From: Reyranella sp.
Lineage (GTDB): Bacteria > Pseudomonadota > Alphaproteobacteria > Reyranellales > Reyranellaceae
Direction: 5' to 3'
Length of the DNA: 64,000 bases
Assembly (NCBI GenBank): GCA_019750135.1
Contig: JAIEOV010000022.1
Coordinates: 310,001 to 374,000, forward strand
Shown: positions 24,551-33,598 of the stretch, one piece after another
How positions within the stretch are numbered: position 1 is the stretch's first letter
Layout: each line of letters opens with the position of its first letter
Program-made: the position numbers and the translations under genes
The notes under the pieces: generated by a model
What the model saw: the letters and a program-made list of their open reading frames with translations, nothing else
The model's database searches: none
What the model was told of the DNA's origin: nothing

Positions 24551-27366
24551 TGGACGGCCCGCTCGCCTCGCTGATCGTGCCGCGCGTGCTCGAGAAGGGC
24601 AGCGCCCAGCTCTTCGTCGTCCGCGTCTCGGCCGACGGCGACCTTGCCGAGCGGCGCCAGCACGTCGCGTCGCTCGCTGCGCCCTGTCTGCTGCCGCCCG
24701 ACCTGCCGCCCCTGGATGGGCTCAGCCTCGTGGTCGAGCCCGACCCCGATGCCGTCGTAGCCGGGCCGGCGGCGGTGCAGGCTTTCTGGCCGGCGGCGGG
24801 CGCCGCGGCGACCGCTCTGGTGGCGGCCTTGGGCGGCGGCACGGCGCGACTGTTCCGGACGCGCCCCGACCGCCAGATCGCGGCAACAGCCGGGCCCGTG
24901 ACGCTGGCCGACGGCGATGTCCTCGACACGACGCAGCAGACCCTCTGGTATCGGATCAGGCGCGGCAGGGTCGCCCTGCCGGGCGGCGTCGCGACACCGG
25001 CCTACCGGCTTGCCGTGCTGCCCTTGCCGCCGGGCCTGTGGGTGCAGGCGCTCGGGCCGACCGACCTCGAGCCCGTCGATCCCGCGACCCTCGGTGCCGA
25101 CGGCGCGCTGCCGGCCGTCGTCGAGACCTTTACGCGCATGTGCCTTGCGGCGCTCGGCGAGGCGCTGCGCGAGGGGCGCGTCGCCGCGGAGCGGCGCGTC
25201 CGCAGCCGCGAGGCACGGGTCGGTTCGGAACTGCATCGCATCGTCGGCGACTTGATGGCTTTGTCCGGCGTGGCGCCCGCGGACTCCGCCGCGCCCGACG
25301 CCCAGCAGGCGCTGCTGACCGCAGTCCATGTCGTGGCGCGCCAGATCGGCGTGAAGGCGCGGCTGCCCGCCTCGATCCACGAAGCCACCGCCGACCTCGA
25401 AGTGCCGTTGCACGAGATCCTGAAGGCGTCGGCGCTGCTCGGCCAGCGCGTGGCGCTGACCGGCGAGTGGTGGACACGCGATATCGGCGGCGGGTTGATC
25501 GTCTTTCGGCGGGACGACGGCAGCCCGGTCGCGCTGCTGGGCCGGCGGCGTGGCTTCGAGCTGGTCGACCCGCTGACCGGCGAGCATCGCCGGGTCGACG
25601 CTGCCCTCGCGGCGACGCTGGCCGACGAGGCGGTGTTCCTCTACCGGCCGCTGCCCGACGCGCGGCTGTCGCTGCGCGACCTGCTGCTGTTCGGCCATTG
25701 GGATTCGACCCGCGATCTGCTGGCCTTCGTCGCTTCCGTCGTGCTCGGCGGCGCCATCGGCATGGCGCCGCCCGTCGCCATGGGCCTGATGTTCAACCGT
25801 CTGGTGCCGGGGCAGTTCGAGTACCTGATCTGGAACGTCGCTGCGGCGCTCGTTGTCTTCGCGCTGCTCGGCGGACTGTTCGCCTATGTCGGATCGATCG
25901 TCACCTTGCGCATCCGGCAGCGCCTGATGGTGCGGCTCAAGGCGGGCCTGTGGGAGCGCGTGTTGCGCATGCCCTCGCAGTTCCTGGCGAGCTACGCCGC
26001 CGGCGACCTCGCGGGACGCATTGCCGGGGTAGAATCACTGAACGGCGCCGTGTTCGGCGTCGCCCAATCGTCGCTGCGTACGCTCGGCATCCTGGCCGGC
26101 AGCTTCGCCGCGATGTTCTGGTACTGCCGCCCGGCCGCGCTGGCGGCACTCGGCCTGCTGATCGTACTGGCGCTCGCCACCTGGCTCGCCGCCTTCCTGC
26201 AGGACCAGGCCTTCAAGGGCGGAGAGCGCAGCCTCGGCCTCGTCACCTCCTTCGCGCTCGAGCTGGCGCAGGGCGTGGCGCGCATCCGTGCTGCGGGCGC
26301 GGAGGACCGCGCCTTCGTCGGCTGGGCCGACCGCTTCTCGCGGCTGCGCGCCAAGATGATCCGCTCGCGCGAGGTCGCCAACGGCTTCGGCGCCTTCGCT
26401 GCCGCCTTCGCCACGGTCGCGACCGCGGTGGTCTTCCTGGTCGTCGCCACGTTGCCGGCCGAGCCGGTGGGGCTGGGCGATTTCGTCGCCTTCCTGACGG
26501 CCTTCTCCAGCGTCATCGCCGCGTCCGTGGTGCTGGCGCGGTCGTGGCTGCAGCTTTCCTTCCAGCTCTCGATGATGCCGTACTCGAGGCCGGTGCTCGA
26601 CCAGGTGCCCGAGCGTCCTGCCGGCAGGTCCAATCCCGGCCGGCTTTCGGGCAAGGTCGAGGTCTCCAACGTCGTGTTCCGCTATCCCGGCGACGTCGAG
26701 CCGGTGCTGTCGGGCGTCTCCTTCAAGGTCGAAGCCGGCGAGTTCGTGGCGATCGCCGGGCCCTCCGGCAGCGGCAAGTCGACCCTGATGCGCCTGTTGC
26801 TCGGCCTCGAGACGCCCCACGCCGGCGCCATCCTCTACGACGGCAGCGACCTGCGCGGCCTCGACGCGCAGGAGGTGCGTGCCCAGGTCGGCGTCGTGTC
26901 GCAGCGCGCGCGGCTGATGGCGGGCACGATCTTCGAGAACATCCGCGGATCGGTCGACATCACGCGCGAGCAGGCATGGGAGGCGGCACGCCTCGCCGGC
27001 ATCGCCGACGAGATCGCCGCCCTGCCGATGCGCCTCGACACCGTCGTGACCGACGGTGGCCGGAACTTCAGCAGCGGCCAGGTGCAGCGGCTCGCGATCG
27101 CGCGCGCCATCGTCAAGCGGCCGACCCTGCTGCTGCTCGACGAGGCGACCAGTGTGCTCGACAACCGCAAGCAGGCGGAGGTGTCGGAGCACCTGGCCGA
27201 GCTCGCGGCGGCGCGCATCGTGATCGCGCACCGGCTGTCGACCATCCGCAAGGCCCATCGCGTCATCGTGCTGAACAAGGGGCGCGTCGCCGAGACCGGA
27301 ACCTATGCCGAGCTGATGTCCCGCAAGGGCCTGTTCGCCCAGCTCGTCCAGCGTCAACTTTCCTGA
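24550..27366 (+). CDS. NHLM-type ABC transporter, second ATP-binding/permease subunit
   Basis: 938 residues. The first about 370 residues carry no peptidase. They resemble the variable, partly cyclic-nucleotide-like N-terminal region seen in NHLM transporter ATP-binding proteins. Six membrane segments follow (about 385-690), then an ATPase with Walker A GPSGSGKST (about 736), a variant signature NFSSGQVQRLAIARAI and Walker B LLLLDEATSVLDN. It probably pairs with the C39 exporter as a heterodimer or as a second stage. It starts on the last base of the preceding stop codon and ends 11 bases before the giant gene. Confidence 0.9.
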   Translation: MDGPLASLIVPRVLEKGSAQLFVVRVSADGDLAERRQHVASLAAPCLLPPDLPPLDGLSLVVEPDPDAVVAGPAAVQAFWPAAGAAATALVAALGGGTARLFRTRPDRQIAATAGPVTLADGDVLDTTQQTLWYRIRRGRVALPGGVATPAYRLAVLPLPPGLWVQALGPTDLEPVDPATLGADGALPAVVETFTRMCLAALGEALREGRVAAERRVRSREARVGSELHRIVGDLMALSGVAPADSAAPDAQQALLTAVHVVARQIGVKARLPASIHEATADLEVPLHEILKASALLGQRVALTGEWWTRDIGGGLIVFRRDDGSPVALLGRRRGFELVDPLTGEHRRVDAALAATLADEAVFLYRPLPDARLSLRDLLLFGHWDSTRDLLAFVASVVLGGAIGMAPPVAMGLMFNRLVPGQFEYLIWNVAAALVVFALLGGLFAYVGSIVTLRIRQRLMVRLKAGLWERVLRMPSQFLASYAAGDLAGRIAGVESLNGAVFGVAQSSLRTLGILAGSFAAMFWYCRPAALAALGLLIVLALATWLAAFLQDQAFKGGERSLGLVTSFALELAQGVARIRAAGAEDRAFVGWADRFSRLRAKMIRSREVANGFGAFAAAFATVATAVVFLVVATLPAEPVGLGDFVAFLTAFSSVIAASVVLARSWLQLSFQLSMMPYSRPVLDQVPERPAGRSNPGRLSGKVEVSNVVFRYPGDVEPVLSGVSFKVEAGEFVAIAGPSGSGKSTLMRLLLGLETPHAGAILYDGSDLRGLDAQEVRAQVGVVSQRARLMAGTIFENIRGSVDITREQAWEAARLAGIADEIAALPMRLDTVVTDGGRNFSSGQVQRLAIARAIVKRPTLLLLDEATSVLDNRKQAEVSEHLAELAAARIVIAHRLSTIRKAHRVIVLNKGRVAETGTYAELMSRKGLFAQLVQRQLS

Positions 27367-27377
27367 GGAACACCGCC

Positions 27378-30300
27378 ATGGCCCGCCGTCCGACGACAAG
27401 CCGCGTCAGCGAAAAGTTCGTGCCTCTCAGCCTCCTGGACCTCGACCGGGTCGCGGGTGGATTGACCGATCCCGACAAGAACCAGACGAGCGGCGATCCG
27501 ACGACGCAGACCGCCGACGGCGCGGCGTTTGCCCAGACGGAGACGCCGGCGGCCAGCGACGCGCACGATCGGTTCGACGCGCTTGTCCAGGATTTCGCGC
27601 CCGACCACGCGCTGGATCACCAGTCGCCGCAGCAGATCGAGGGCGTCGCGCACGACGTCGCCGACGGCAAGCTCGACGGTTCGCTCGGTACCGTCGTGCA
27701 GATGGTTGGCCAGCTCGACGCCAAGGCGCATCCCGAGCAGGTCGCCCAGCTCTCGGCGGCGCTCCTCGACCGCTACGCCGACTTCGCTGCCGCCGACCGC
27801 CCCGCCGCCCTGGCGGGGCTGCTGGACCAGCCGGGCTTCCAGCCCGCCAGCCTGGCGTCGCTGGCGCACGAGGCAGCCGGTCACGATCCGCAGGCAGGCT
27901 TGCAGCTTCTCACGGAGGCGGCCGGCGCGTTCCAGGCAGCCGGACACAGCGCCGACGCCACCGCGATGCGCGGGGCGTTCGCGAGCGAACTGGTCGGCGT
28001 GCTGTCGCACGCCGAGCCCGAGACGCTGACGGCGCTGCTCGCGGAAGACACCGTGACCGTGAAGCAGTATCGCGACGCCTTCATCACGCTCAACCGGACG
28101 GCCGACGTGGACACCATGATCTCGGCCTACGAGGGACTGTCGGACTGGTTCGGCAGCGACGCCGCCGTGCGCGCGGACGCCAACGCCCTTGCCGTGCGCA
28201 CGGCGCTGGTCGCCGACCTGCGCACGGAAGCAGCGGGCGTGGCGAACACCGCCGTGGCGCTGGCCGACGCCTTCACCACCCGCAGCGCCGACATCCAAGG
28301 TCTCGGCCTCTCGGCCGATCTCGCCACCATCTATGTCGCCGAAGCGAGATTCGCGACAGGGCGCTTGCCCGGTTTCTATGCGGAAGTGCTCGGCGATACG
28401 GCCGAGGCCGGCATCACGGGCGCCGCGTTCGCGACGCTGGGCGCCTGGGCCTATGCCGGGCTGGTGGCGGCGTCGCCAACCGCCGGCGCGTGGCAGGCGG
28501 TCGATCAGCTCCTCGACCTGCCGTCCAGTGATGAAGTCGATACCTTGCTGACCCGAGCGTTTGCCGACGCGATGAAGACCGATCCCAACGCCGCGGTGAT
28601 CGGGCGCCTCCTGTCCGAGGGTGTCGCGTCCGCACCGGAGATCGTTGCGGGTCTGCTGCAGAACTACGACGTCAAGACCGACACGGCGAATGGCTTCGCC
28701 AGGGACTTGGCGGCCATCGCCGCGGCAGCCGGCTCGGCCGCCACCGCGTTCAATGCACTGATTCCCGACGCTACATTTGCCGCCATCGTGAAGGAGGCGG
28801 CCGACGGCACGCTCGATCAGCGCGAGCTTACTCTCGTGCCCGGGCTGGTGCTCGCCGATTACACGCTGCCCCTCGGAGAGCTCCCGAGCGCGGTGCTGGC
28901 GCAGGCCATGGACAACCTCGCCGCAGCGCTGCAGGGGAGATCGTGGACGCCCGCGGAGCTGCACGCGACGACGCCGATCCTGCGCGACCTGGTAGCCGCC
29001 TACGGTCCGGCCCTGATGGCCGAAAGCATCATGCGACTGGCGCGGATGAGCATCCTGAACGGTTCGGACGTCGTCCAGACGCTGACCGAGATCGGCGGCG
29101 ACGCCGGCATGACGCTCTTCCTGATCGATTTCGTGAAGGACAGGCTGGGAAGCGGCACCCTGAGCATGGCCGATGCCCGCATGGCTCCGGTGCTAACCGG
29201 GGCGCTCGGGCGCTATACGTTCGGCGACGCTCTCGACAGGCTGGCGGACACCGTGGCGATCGGACGTCTCGACGCCGATGCGGCCACCAAGCTCGTCACC
29301 GAGCTTTGGCCGGCCGCGACGGCGGCGGCCGTCGCTCCGCTGCTGCAGGCCGAGGTCGCCGTGGCCAAGCAGGAACTCGGGCTGCCGGACGCCGCTTCGG
29401 CCGTGGCGGCGTTGAAAGCCTCTCTCGCCAGTGTCCCGTCGCCCCTGATCGGCGCGGTTGCCGAGTTGGGCAGCTACGACCTCGACCAGGCCCTTCATCA
29501 GCTGGCGCGCGTGGCCGACGCCCTCGACGCCGACATCGGCAGCACGCTGGCGCGGGTCCAGGGTGAACGCGGCGTCGAAATCCGCGATGCGGCGGCCGAA
29601 GCGTTGGCGACCATGATCGGGCACGGCGAGCTCGGTGCGGCCGAAGCGGTGGCTGCGATCCGGACGGTATGGGCGCGGGCGGACGGAATCGATCGGGCGC
29701 ACGACGCCTATCGCGACTGGTACGCGCCGCTTGCTGCCGAGATGGGGTACGTGCGGCTGGCCGAGAAGGCGGGCAGCGTTTCCGCCACCGACCTTCACGG
29801 CGCGGCTGAGCTTCGCGCCTTCGTCCAGCAGTTCCATGACCAGGTGGCCGGCGGCACCTTCGCCGCGGCTGCCTTGGCGCAGGCGGCCAGCCGGCCGATG
29901 ATCGCCGGCACGGTGATCGAGCTGCTGAACGCCGCAGCCGGTGCCGCCGACGTGTTCGCCGGCTCCCTGTTCGTCGACGTCCTCGCCAACCTCGGCAACG
30001 GCAATGGGGGTGCCGGCGATCCGACTTGGCAGTTCCGCGACGCCCTTCGCGGCGAGCTGACACGCATGCTGACGGGCGATGCCGCCACCCAGGCCGGCTG
30101 GGTTGCGGCCCTCAAGGAGGCGCTGGTCGACGGTCATCAGTCGGCCGCGAGCATCGTCGGCGAGCTCGAGCTAATGGTCGAGAACGCGTTCGCCCGCCAG
30201 TCCCTGAAGGACAGCAACAATCACTGGAACGACACCGACGCGGCGCGCCAGGCGATGCGCGACGTGTGGGCCGGCGTCGACCGCATCGTCGCGGCCACCG

Positions 30301-33026
30301 GGGTTGCCTTGCTGGCCGACGCCAAGACGTCGACGGCGGCGCGCGACGCCGCGCTCGACTGGTTCCGCGCCCAGATGCCGAGCGGGCAGCTCGCGATCCT
30401 GACCGCCCTGCCGGCGGGCCATGCCGAGACGGCGGCGCTTCGCGCGATCGTCTCGCAACGCCTCGACACCTTCGACTGGGCGGCCGAGAAGCAGGCTGCC
30501 GACACCCATATCTCGGTCGGTGCCTATGGCCCGGCTTACATGTGGACGGTGTTCCGCAGCGAGCACGGCGTGCACGACCTGCGCGGCGCCGTGGCGCTGG
30601 CCGGCATGGTGGGCGAGTCGCAGGCGGCGCCGATCCTCGACATGGCGCGTGCCTGGGGCATCAGCCTCGGTTCGAGGTACGACGCCCCTCCAGGGCCGAC
30701 CATGGGGGCGATCGCCTACGAGGTCCTGACGACCGGCCGCACCACCCTGGCGCAAAGCCTCGCCTTGGAGGTCAAGAGCGGCGACGCTACGATCTACGAG
30801 GTCATGGACGACCTCAAGACGCTGTCGACGTTCGCGTCGCGCAACGTCGACACGAGCCTGCTCGGCAAGGTCGCCAGTCCGGTCAACTGGGCGAACGATA
30901 CCTACACTCAGGTTTCGGCCCTCGTGACCTCGGCGCTGAAGACGCTGGGCGAGCCCAACGCCGCCGCCGCGGCTTTCGTGTACAGCGTCGATAGTGGCGC
31001 CGCCTTCGCTAACTTCGCGGGAGGCAATGCCATCGCCCAGCTCACCGCCAGCGTGGCGGAGGCGAACAAGCTCGGCGTCAGTGTGGACTACGTGCTGGTC
31101 GCCGTGCTCAATGGCAACTACAGGCCGCAGGTGGAAGCCTACGCCCTGTCGCAGCTTCAGGCGCGACTGGCGTCCGGAGCGACGACCGCTGGCATCGCCG
31201 GCGAGGTGGCCGATGGCGGCTTGAGTGCGTCGCGCGCGATCGAGCTGCTGCGCGATGTCGCCGGCCATGCCAACGCCAGCTTCGGCACCTTGCTGGCCAA
31301 CATGCTCGACAGCGTCCAGACCGCCAACACGCGGGTCTATGGATTGCTGGGAGCGGCTGCTGCCGCGATGGGCAGCGGCGTGCTGGCACAGGCGATCGGT
31401 GGCGACGTTGCCGCCGGCCGGGTCGACGCCGCCGCCGCGGCGTCCGCCGTGCTCGAGATCGCCCAGGCGTCGAAGGCCGATGCCGCCCGGTCGCTGGGCG
31501 CCTTTGTCGCCAGCGCCGGCACCGCTGCGGCCGGCGCCGCGGCGGTCAAGTTGCTGGACGACGTGCTGGCTGCCGGCGGCACGAACCTGAGCGTTGCCGA
31601 CACGCTCGATTCGATCCGGACCGTCCTCGACGGTCGCCACCAGTCGCTCGCCACTGCCGACACCGAAGCGCTGGCGACCCTGGCTGACCTCTATGCGAAA
31701 GGCGCCATCGATCACGCCAACGTTGCCGGCCTGATCGACATTCTCGACGGGACCGTGCCCGATCGCGGACTGATCGCGCTGATGGACAAGATCAACGCCC
31801 TGCCCAATTCGACGGCGCAGGATGCCTTGAAGTTGCTGGTCGGCGAGGAGATCGCGGAGCGTGTCGAAAGCGGCGCCCTGTTTGCCGCGCTGATACCCGA
31901 GCTGGACGCGACCTATCGCAGCGGACAGACGGCGGCGGCCAAGGGCGTCGCCTATCAGGAGATCCTCGACCTGGTGGAGAAGGCCATCCGGGCCGAGGCC
32001 TATGCCGGTCTCCTCGTGGGCATCGAGCGGCCCAGCGCGGCCGAGCACGCCGCGGCGGAGACCCTGGTGTCGAGCCTCGCCACCTTGGAGGATTCACGGG
32101 CAGCCTACGAATTGTGGAGCGCCGCGCACGAGGCGCCGAACAGCAGCGGCCTGGGCTTCCTGCAATGGATCGCCAATGGCAGTGCCGAGAACCGCGCGGC
32201 GGTGATCAACGGCGCGATCGCCGAATGGACGCAGCAGATGGCGAAGACCGGCGAGGTGTCGGCCCATGACAAGGCGATGGCCTTTGCCGTCCAGCGCGAG
32301 CTCATCTTCCCGCCGCTGGCCGCCGCCTATGGCCCGGGCATCACGGCGGCCCAGCACGACGCCGCGGCGGCGCAGATGGCCGCCAATCTCGGGGAGCTGG
32401 TCGGCCAAGTGGGGAGCCTGGTCGACACCGTCATGAAGTCATCGGCGGCCAGCGTGCTGCTGGCGGCGCACCGCGATCGCCAGGAGTTCTCCGAGCAATT
32501 GGCGGGAGCGTCCTCACCCTGGGTCGTGATCGCGACCTCGGCCGCGTACTCGGCGGCGACCGGCGGCCTGCCCATGACCGTCGCCATCACTGCCGTCCAG
32601 CTGCTGATGCAGGTCGAGGGTTTCCGACAGTTGTGCGGCAGCGGGCTCTCGGCGACCATCGAGGCTGGGCTGGCGGTCCTGAGCATGGGACGGTCGGTGC
32701 TGGTCGCGGGCGCACAGGAGTTCATCGAGCACAAGCTCGATTCCGCGATCGGCGTCGCCACCGGCACGCAGGCCATGTTCGAGGCCCTGGCGAGCGGCAA
32801 TGCCGCGGGCTTCGGATCGGCCGTGCTGAGCTTCGCCGACAATCTCAGCGCGCTCGCCAACATCTACGACCTGCGCTCGAACGTCGTGGCGATCTACGCC
32901 GCCTTCCAGCAGGCCGTGGTGGTGTTCAAGCAGGGATATGCCGAGCTCACCAACGCGCTGGCGCCGCTGATGGGCCAGGACCGCGATTTCGAGCGCAAGC
33001 ATGCGCTCGGCATCTCGTTCCTGTAA
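27378..33026 (+). CDS. Giant 1882-residue double-glycine-leader protein, likely exporter cargo
   Basis: The ATG at 27378 has GAGGAAC upstream and lies 11 bases after the exporter gene. Residues 17-28 read LSLLDLDRVAGG and fit the double-Gly leader rule exactly: hydrophobic at -4 (Val25), -7 (Leu22) and -12 (Leu17), acidic at -8 (Asp21), Gly-Gly at -2/-1. The predicted mature protein starts LTDPDKNQ. The rest is Ala-rich and helical with one Cys. Degenerate blocks of the type x-G-x-L-x4-A-x3-I recur (about residues 94, 470, 625, 746, 822, 1131, 1276, 1343 and 1438). Two hydrophobic stretches lie near the C terminus (about 1715-1744 and 1757-1780). There are no RTX repeats and no named domain. 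The upstream continuation of the frame to 24333 overlaps the exporter genes and is rejected. Confidence 0.85.
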   Translation: MARRPTTSRVSEKFVPLSLLDLDRVAGGLTDPDKNQTSGDPTTQTADGAAFAQTETPAASDAHDRFDALVQDFAPDHALDHQSPQQIEGVAHDVADGKLDGSLGTVVQMVGQLDAKAHPEQVAQLSAALLDRYADFAAADRPAALAGLLDQPGFQPASLASLAHEAAGHDPQAGLQLLTEAAGAFQAAGHSADATAMRGAFASELVGVLSHAEPETLTALLAEDTVTVKQYRDAFITLNRTADVDTMISAYEGLSDWFGSDAAVRADANALAVRTALVADLRTEAAGVANTAVALADAFTTRSADIQGLGLSADLATIYVAEARFATGRLPGFYAEVLGDTAEAGITGAAFATLGAWAYAGLVAASPTAGAWQAVDQLLDLPSSDEVDTLLTRAFADAMKTDPNAAVIGRLLSEGVASAPEIVAGLLQNYDVKTDTANGFARDLAAIAAAAGSAATAFNALIPDATFAAIVKEAADGTLDQRELTLVPGLVLADYTLPLGELPSAVLAQAMDNLAAALQGRSWTPAELHATTPILRDLVAAYGPALMAESIMRLARMSILNGSDVVQTLTEIGGDAGMTLFLIDFVKDRLGSGTLSMADARMAPVLTGALGRYTFGDALDRLADTVAIGRLDADAATKLVTELWPAATAAAVAPLLQAEVAVAKQELGLPDAASAVAALKASLASVPSPLIGAVAELGSYDLDQALHQLARVADALDADIGSTLARVQGERGVEIRDAAAEALATMIGHGELGAAEAVAAIRTVWARADGIDRAHDAYRDWYAPLAAEMGYVRLAEKAGSVSATDLHGAAELRAFVQQFHDQVAGGTFAAAALAQAASRPMIAGTVIELLNAAAGAADVFAGSLFVDVLANLGNGNGGAGDPTWQFRDALRGELTRMLTGDAATQAGWVAALKEALVDGHQSAASIVGELELMVENAFARQSLKDSNNHWNDTDAARQAMRDVWAGVDRIVAATGVALLADAKTSTAARDAALDWFRAQMPSGQLAILTALPAGHAETAALRAIVSQRLDTFDWAAEKQAADTHISVGAYGPAYMWTVFRSEHGVHDLRGAVALAGMVGESQAAPILDMARAWGISLGSRYDAPPGPTMGAIAYEVLTTGRTTLAQSLALEVKSGDATIYEVMDDLKTLSTFASRNVDTSLLGKVASPVNWANDTYTQVSALVTSALKTLGEPNAAAAAFVYSVDSGAAFANFAGGNAIAQLTASVAEANKLGVSVDYVLVAVLNGNYRPQVEAYALSQLQARLASGATTAGIAGEVADGGLSASRAIELLRDVAGHANASFGTLLANMLDSVQTANTRVYGLLGAAAAAMGSGVLAQAIGGDVAAGRVDAAAAASAVLEIAQASKADAARSLGAFVASAGTAAAGAAAVKLLDDVLAAGGTNLSVADTLDSIRTVLDGRHQSLATADTEALATLADLYAKGAIDHANVAGLIDILDGTVPDRGLIALMDKINALPNSTAQDALKLLVGEEIAERVESGALFAALIPELDATYRSGQTAAAKGVAYQEILDLVEKAIRAEAYAGLLVGIERPSAAEHAAAETLVSSLATLEDSRAAYELWSAAHEAPNSSGLGFLQWIANGSAENRAAVINGAIAEWTQQMAKTGEVSAHDKAMAFAVQRELIFPPLAAAYGPGITAAQHDAAAAQMAANLGELVGQVGSLVDTVMKSSAASVLLAAHRDRQEFSEQLAGASSPWVVIATSAAYSAATGGLPMTVAITAVQLLMQVEGFRQLCGSGLSATIEAGLAVLSMGRSVLVAGAQEFIEHKLDSAIGVATGTQAMFEALASGNAAGFGSAVLSFADNLSALANIYDLRSNVVAIYAAFQQAVVVFKQGYAELTNALAPLMGQDRDFERKHALGISFL

Positions 33027-33053
33027 GCGGGAAGCTGCCGCCGGCCGCCGCGC

Positions 33054-33524
33054 TCAGGGGCGGCTGGATGGCCGGCGTACGGGCGCGGGCTTCGGCGCCC
33101 GAGGCCGCTGCCGGCCGGGAAGGACCTCGTCGCGCGAGAGATTGTCGTGCACGTCGTCCATGCGTCGGTAGTCGATCGTCACTTCTTCGCCGAGCTCGAT
33201 ATCCCTGACCGCGTAGTAGGTCACGTCGCCGTCGTCGGACTGAAGGTTGGGCGTCTCGGAGTGGTTCATGTACCAGCCGACCGAGATGCGCAGGAAGTCG
33301 ATCGGCGCCCAGTAGCCGCCGGTGGTGCGGATGCCGAAGCGCTGGAACAACTTTTTGTGCGGCGAGGCATGCGCCTTCGCGAGCGGCACCCAGCGACTGT
33401 CCTCGGGCGACCAGACGCGGACGAACGCGCCCTTCTCGATCCTGGTATCGGAAAAGCAGCCAATGCCGTGGATCTTGGACGGCCCGAGATAGAGCAGGGC
33501 CTTGTGCCATTTACGCTTACGCAT
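33054..33524 (-). CDS. SET-domain protein (putative protein-lysine methyltransferase)
   Basis: 156 residues from the ATG at 33524. SET-fold motifs are LYLGPSKIHGIGCFSDTRIE (N-terminal strand with GxG), VGWYMNHSETPNLQSDDGDV (the NHS pseudoknot motif), VRDIELGEEVTIDY (GEExxxDY), and a basic Pro-rich tail. SET proteins transfer methyl groups from SAM to lysine side chains. Short stand-alone forms occur in many proteobacteria, with mostly unknown targets. It is convergent with the giant gene, whose stop is 27 bases away. Confidence 0.8.
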   Translation of the reverse strand: MRKRKWHKALLYLGPSKIHGIGCFSDTRIEKGAFVRVWSPEDSRWVPLAKAHASPHKKLFQRFGIRTTGGYWAPIDFLRISVGWYMNHSETPNLQSDDGDVTYYAVRDIELGEEVTIDYRRMDDVHDNLSRDEVLPGRQRPRAPKPAPVRRPSSRP

Positions 33525-33598
33525 CGCGCGGTGATCTCGATGTTCACAAGCAGGCGCGCGTTGTGCCCTGCTTCGCGATCGATGGCAACGAAAAGTGC

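Noticed and set aside
24333..27377. A continuous reading frame of 2897 codons from 24333 to 33026, implying an even larger giant protein
   Set aside because: The first 1015 codons overlap the C39-exporter end and the whole 938-residue ABC gene in another frame and encode an Arg/Ala-rich artefact. The ATG at 27378 has a ribosome-binding site and gives a perfect leader.
27378..33026. RTX or autotransporter adhesin interpretation of the giant protein
   Set aside because: No GGxGxD nonapeptides, no Sec signal peptide and no beta-barrel or two-partner-secretion domain are visible; the chain is Ala-rich and helical.
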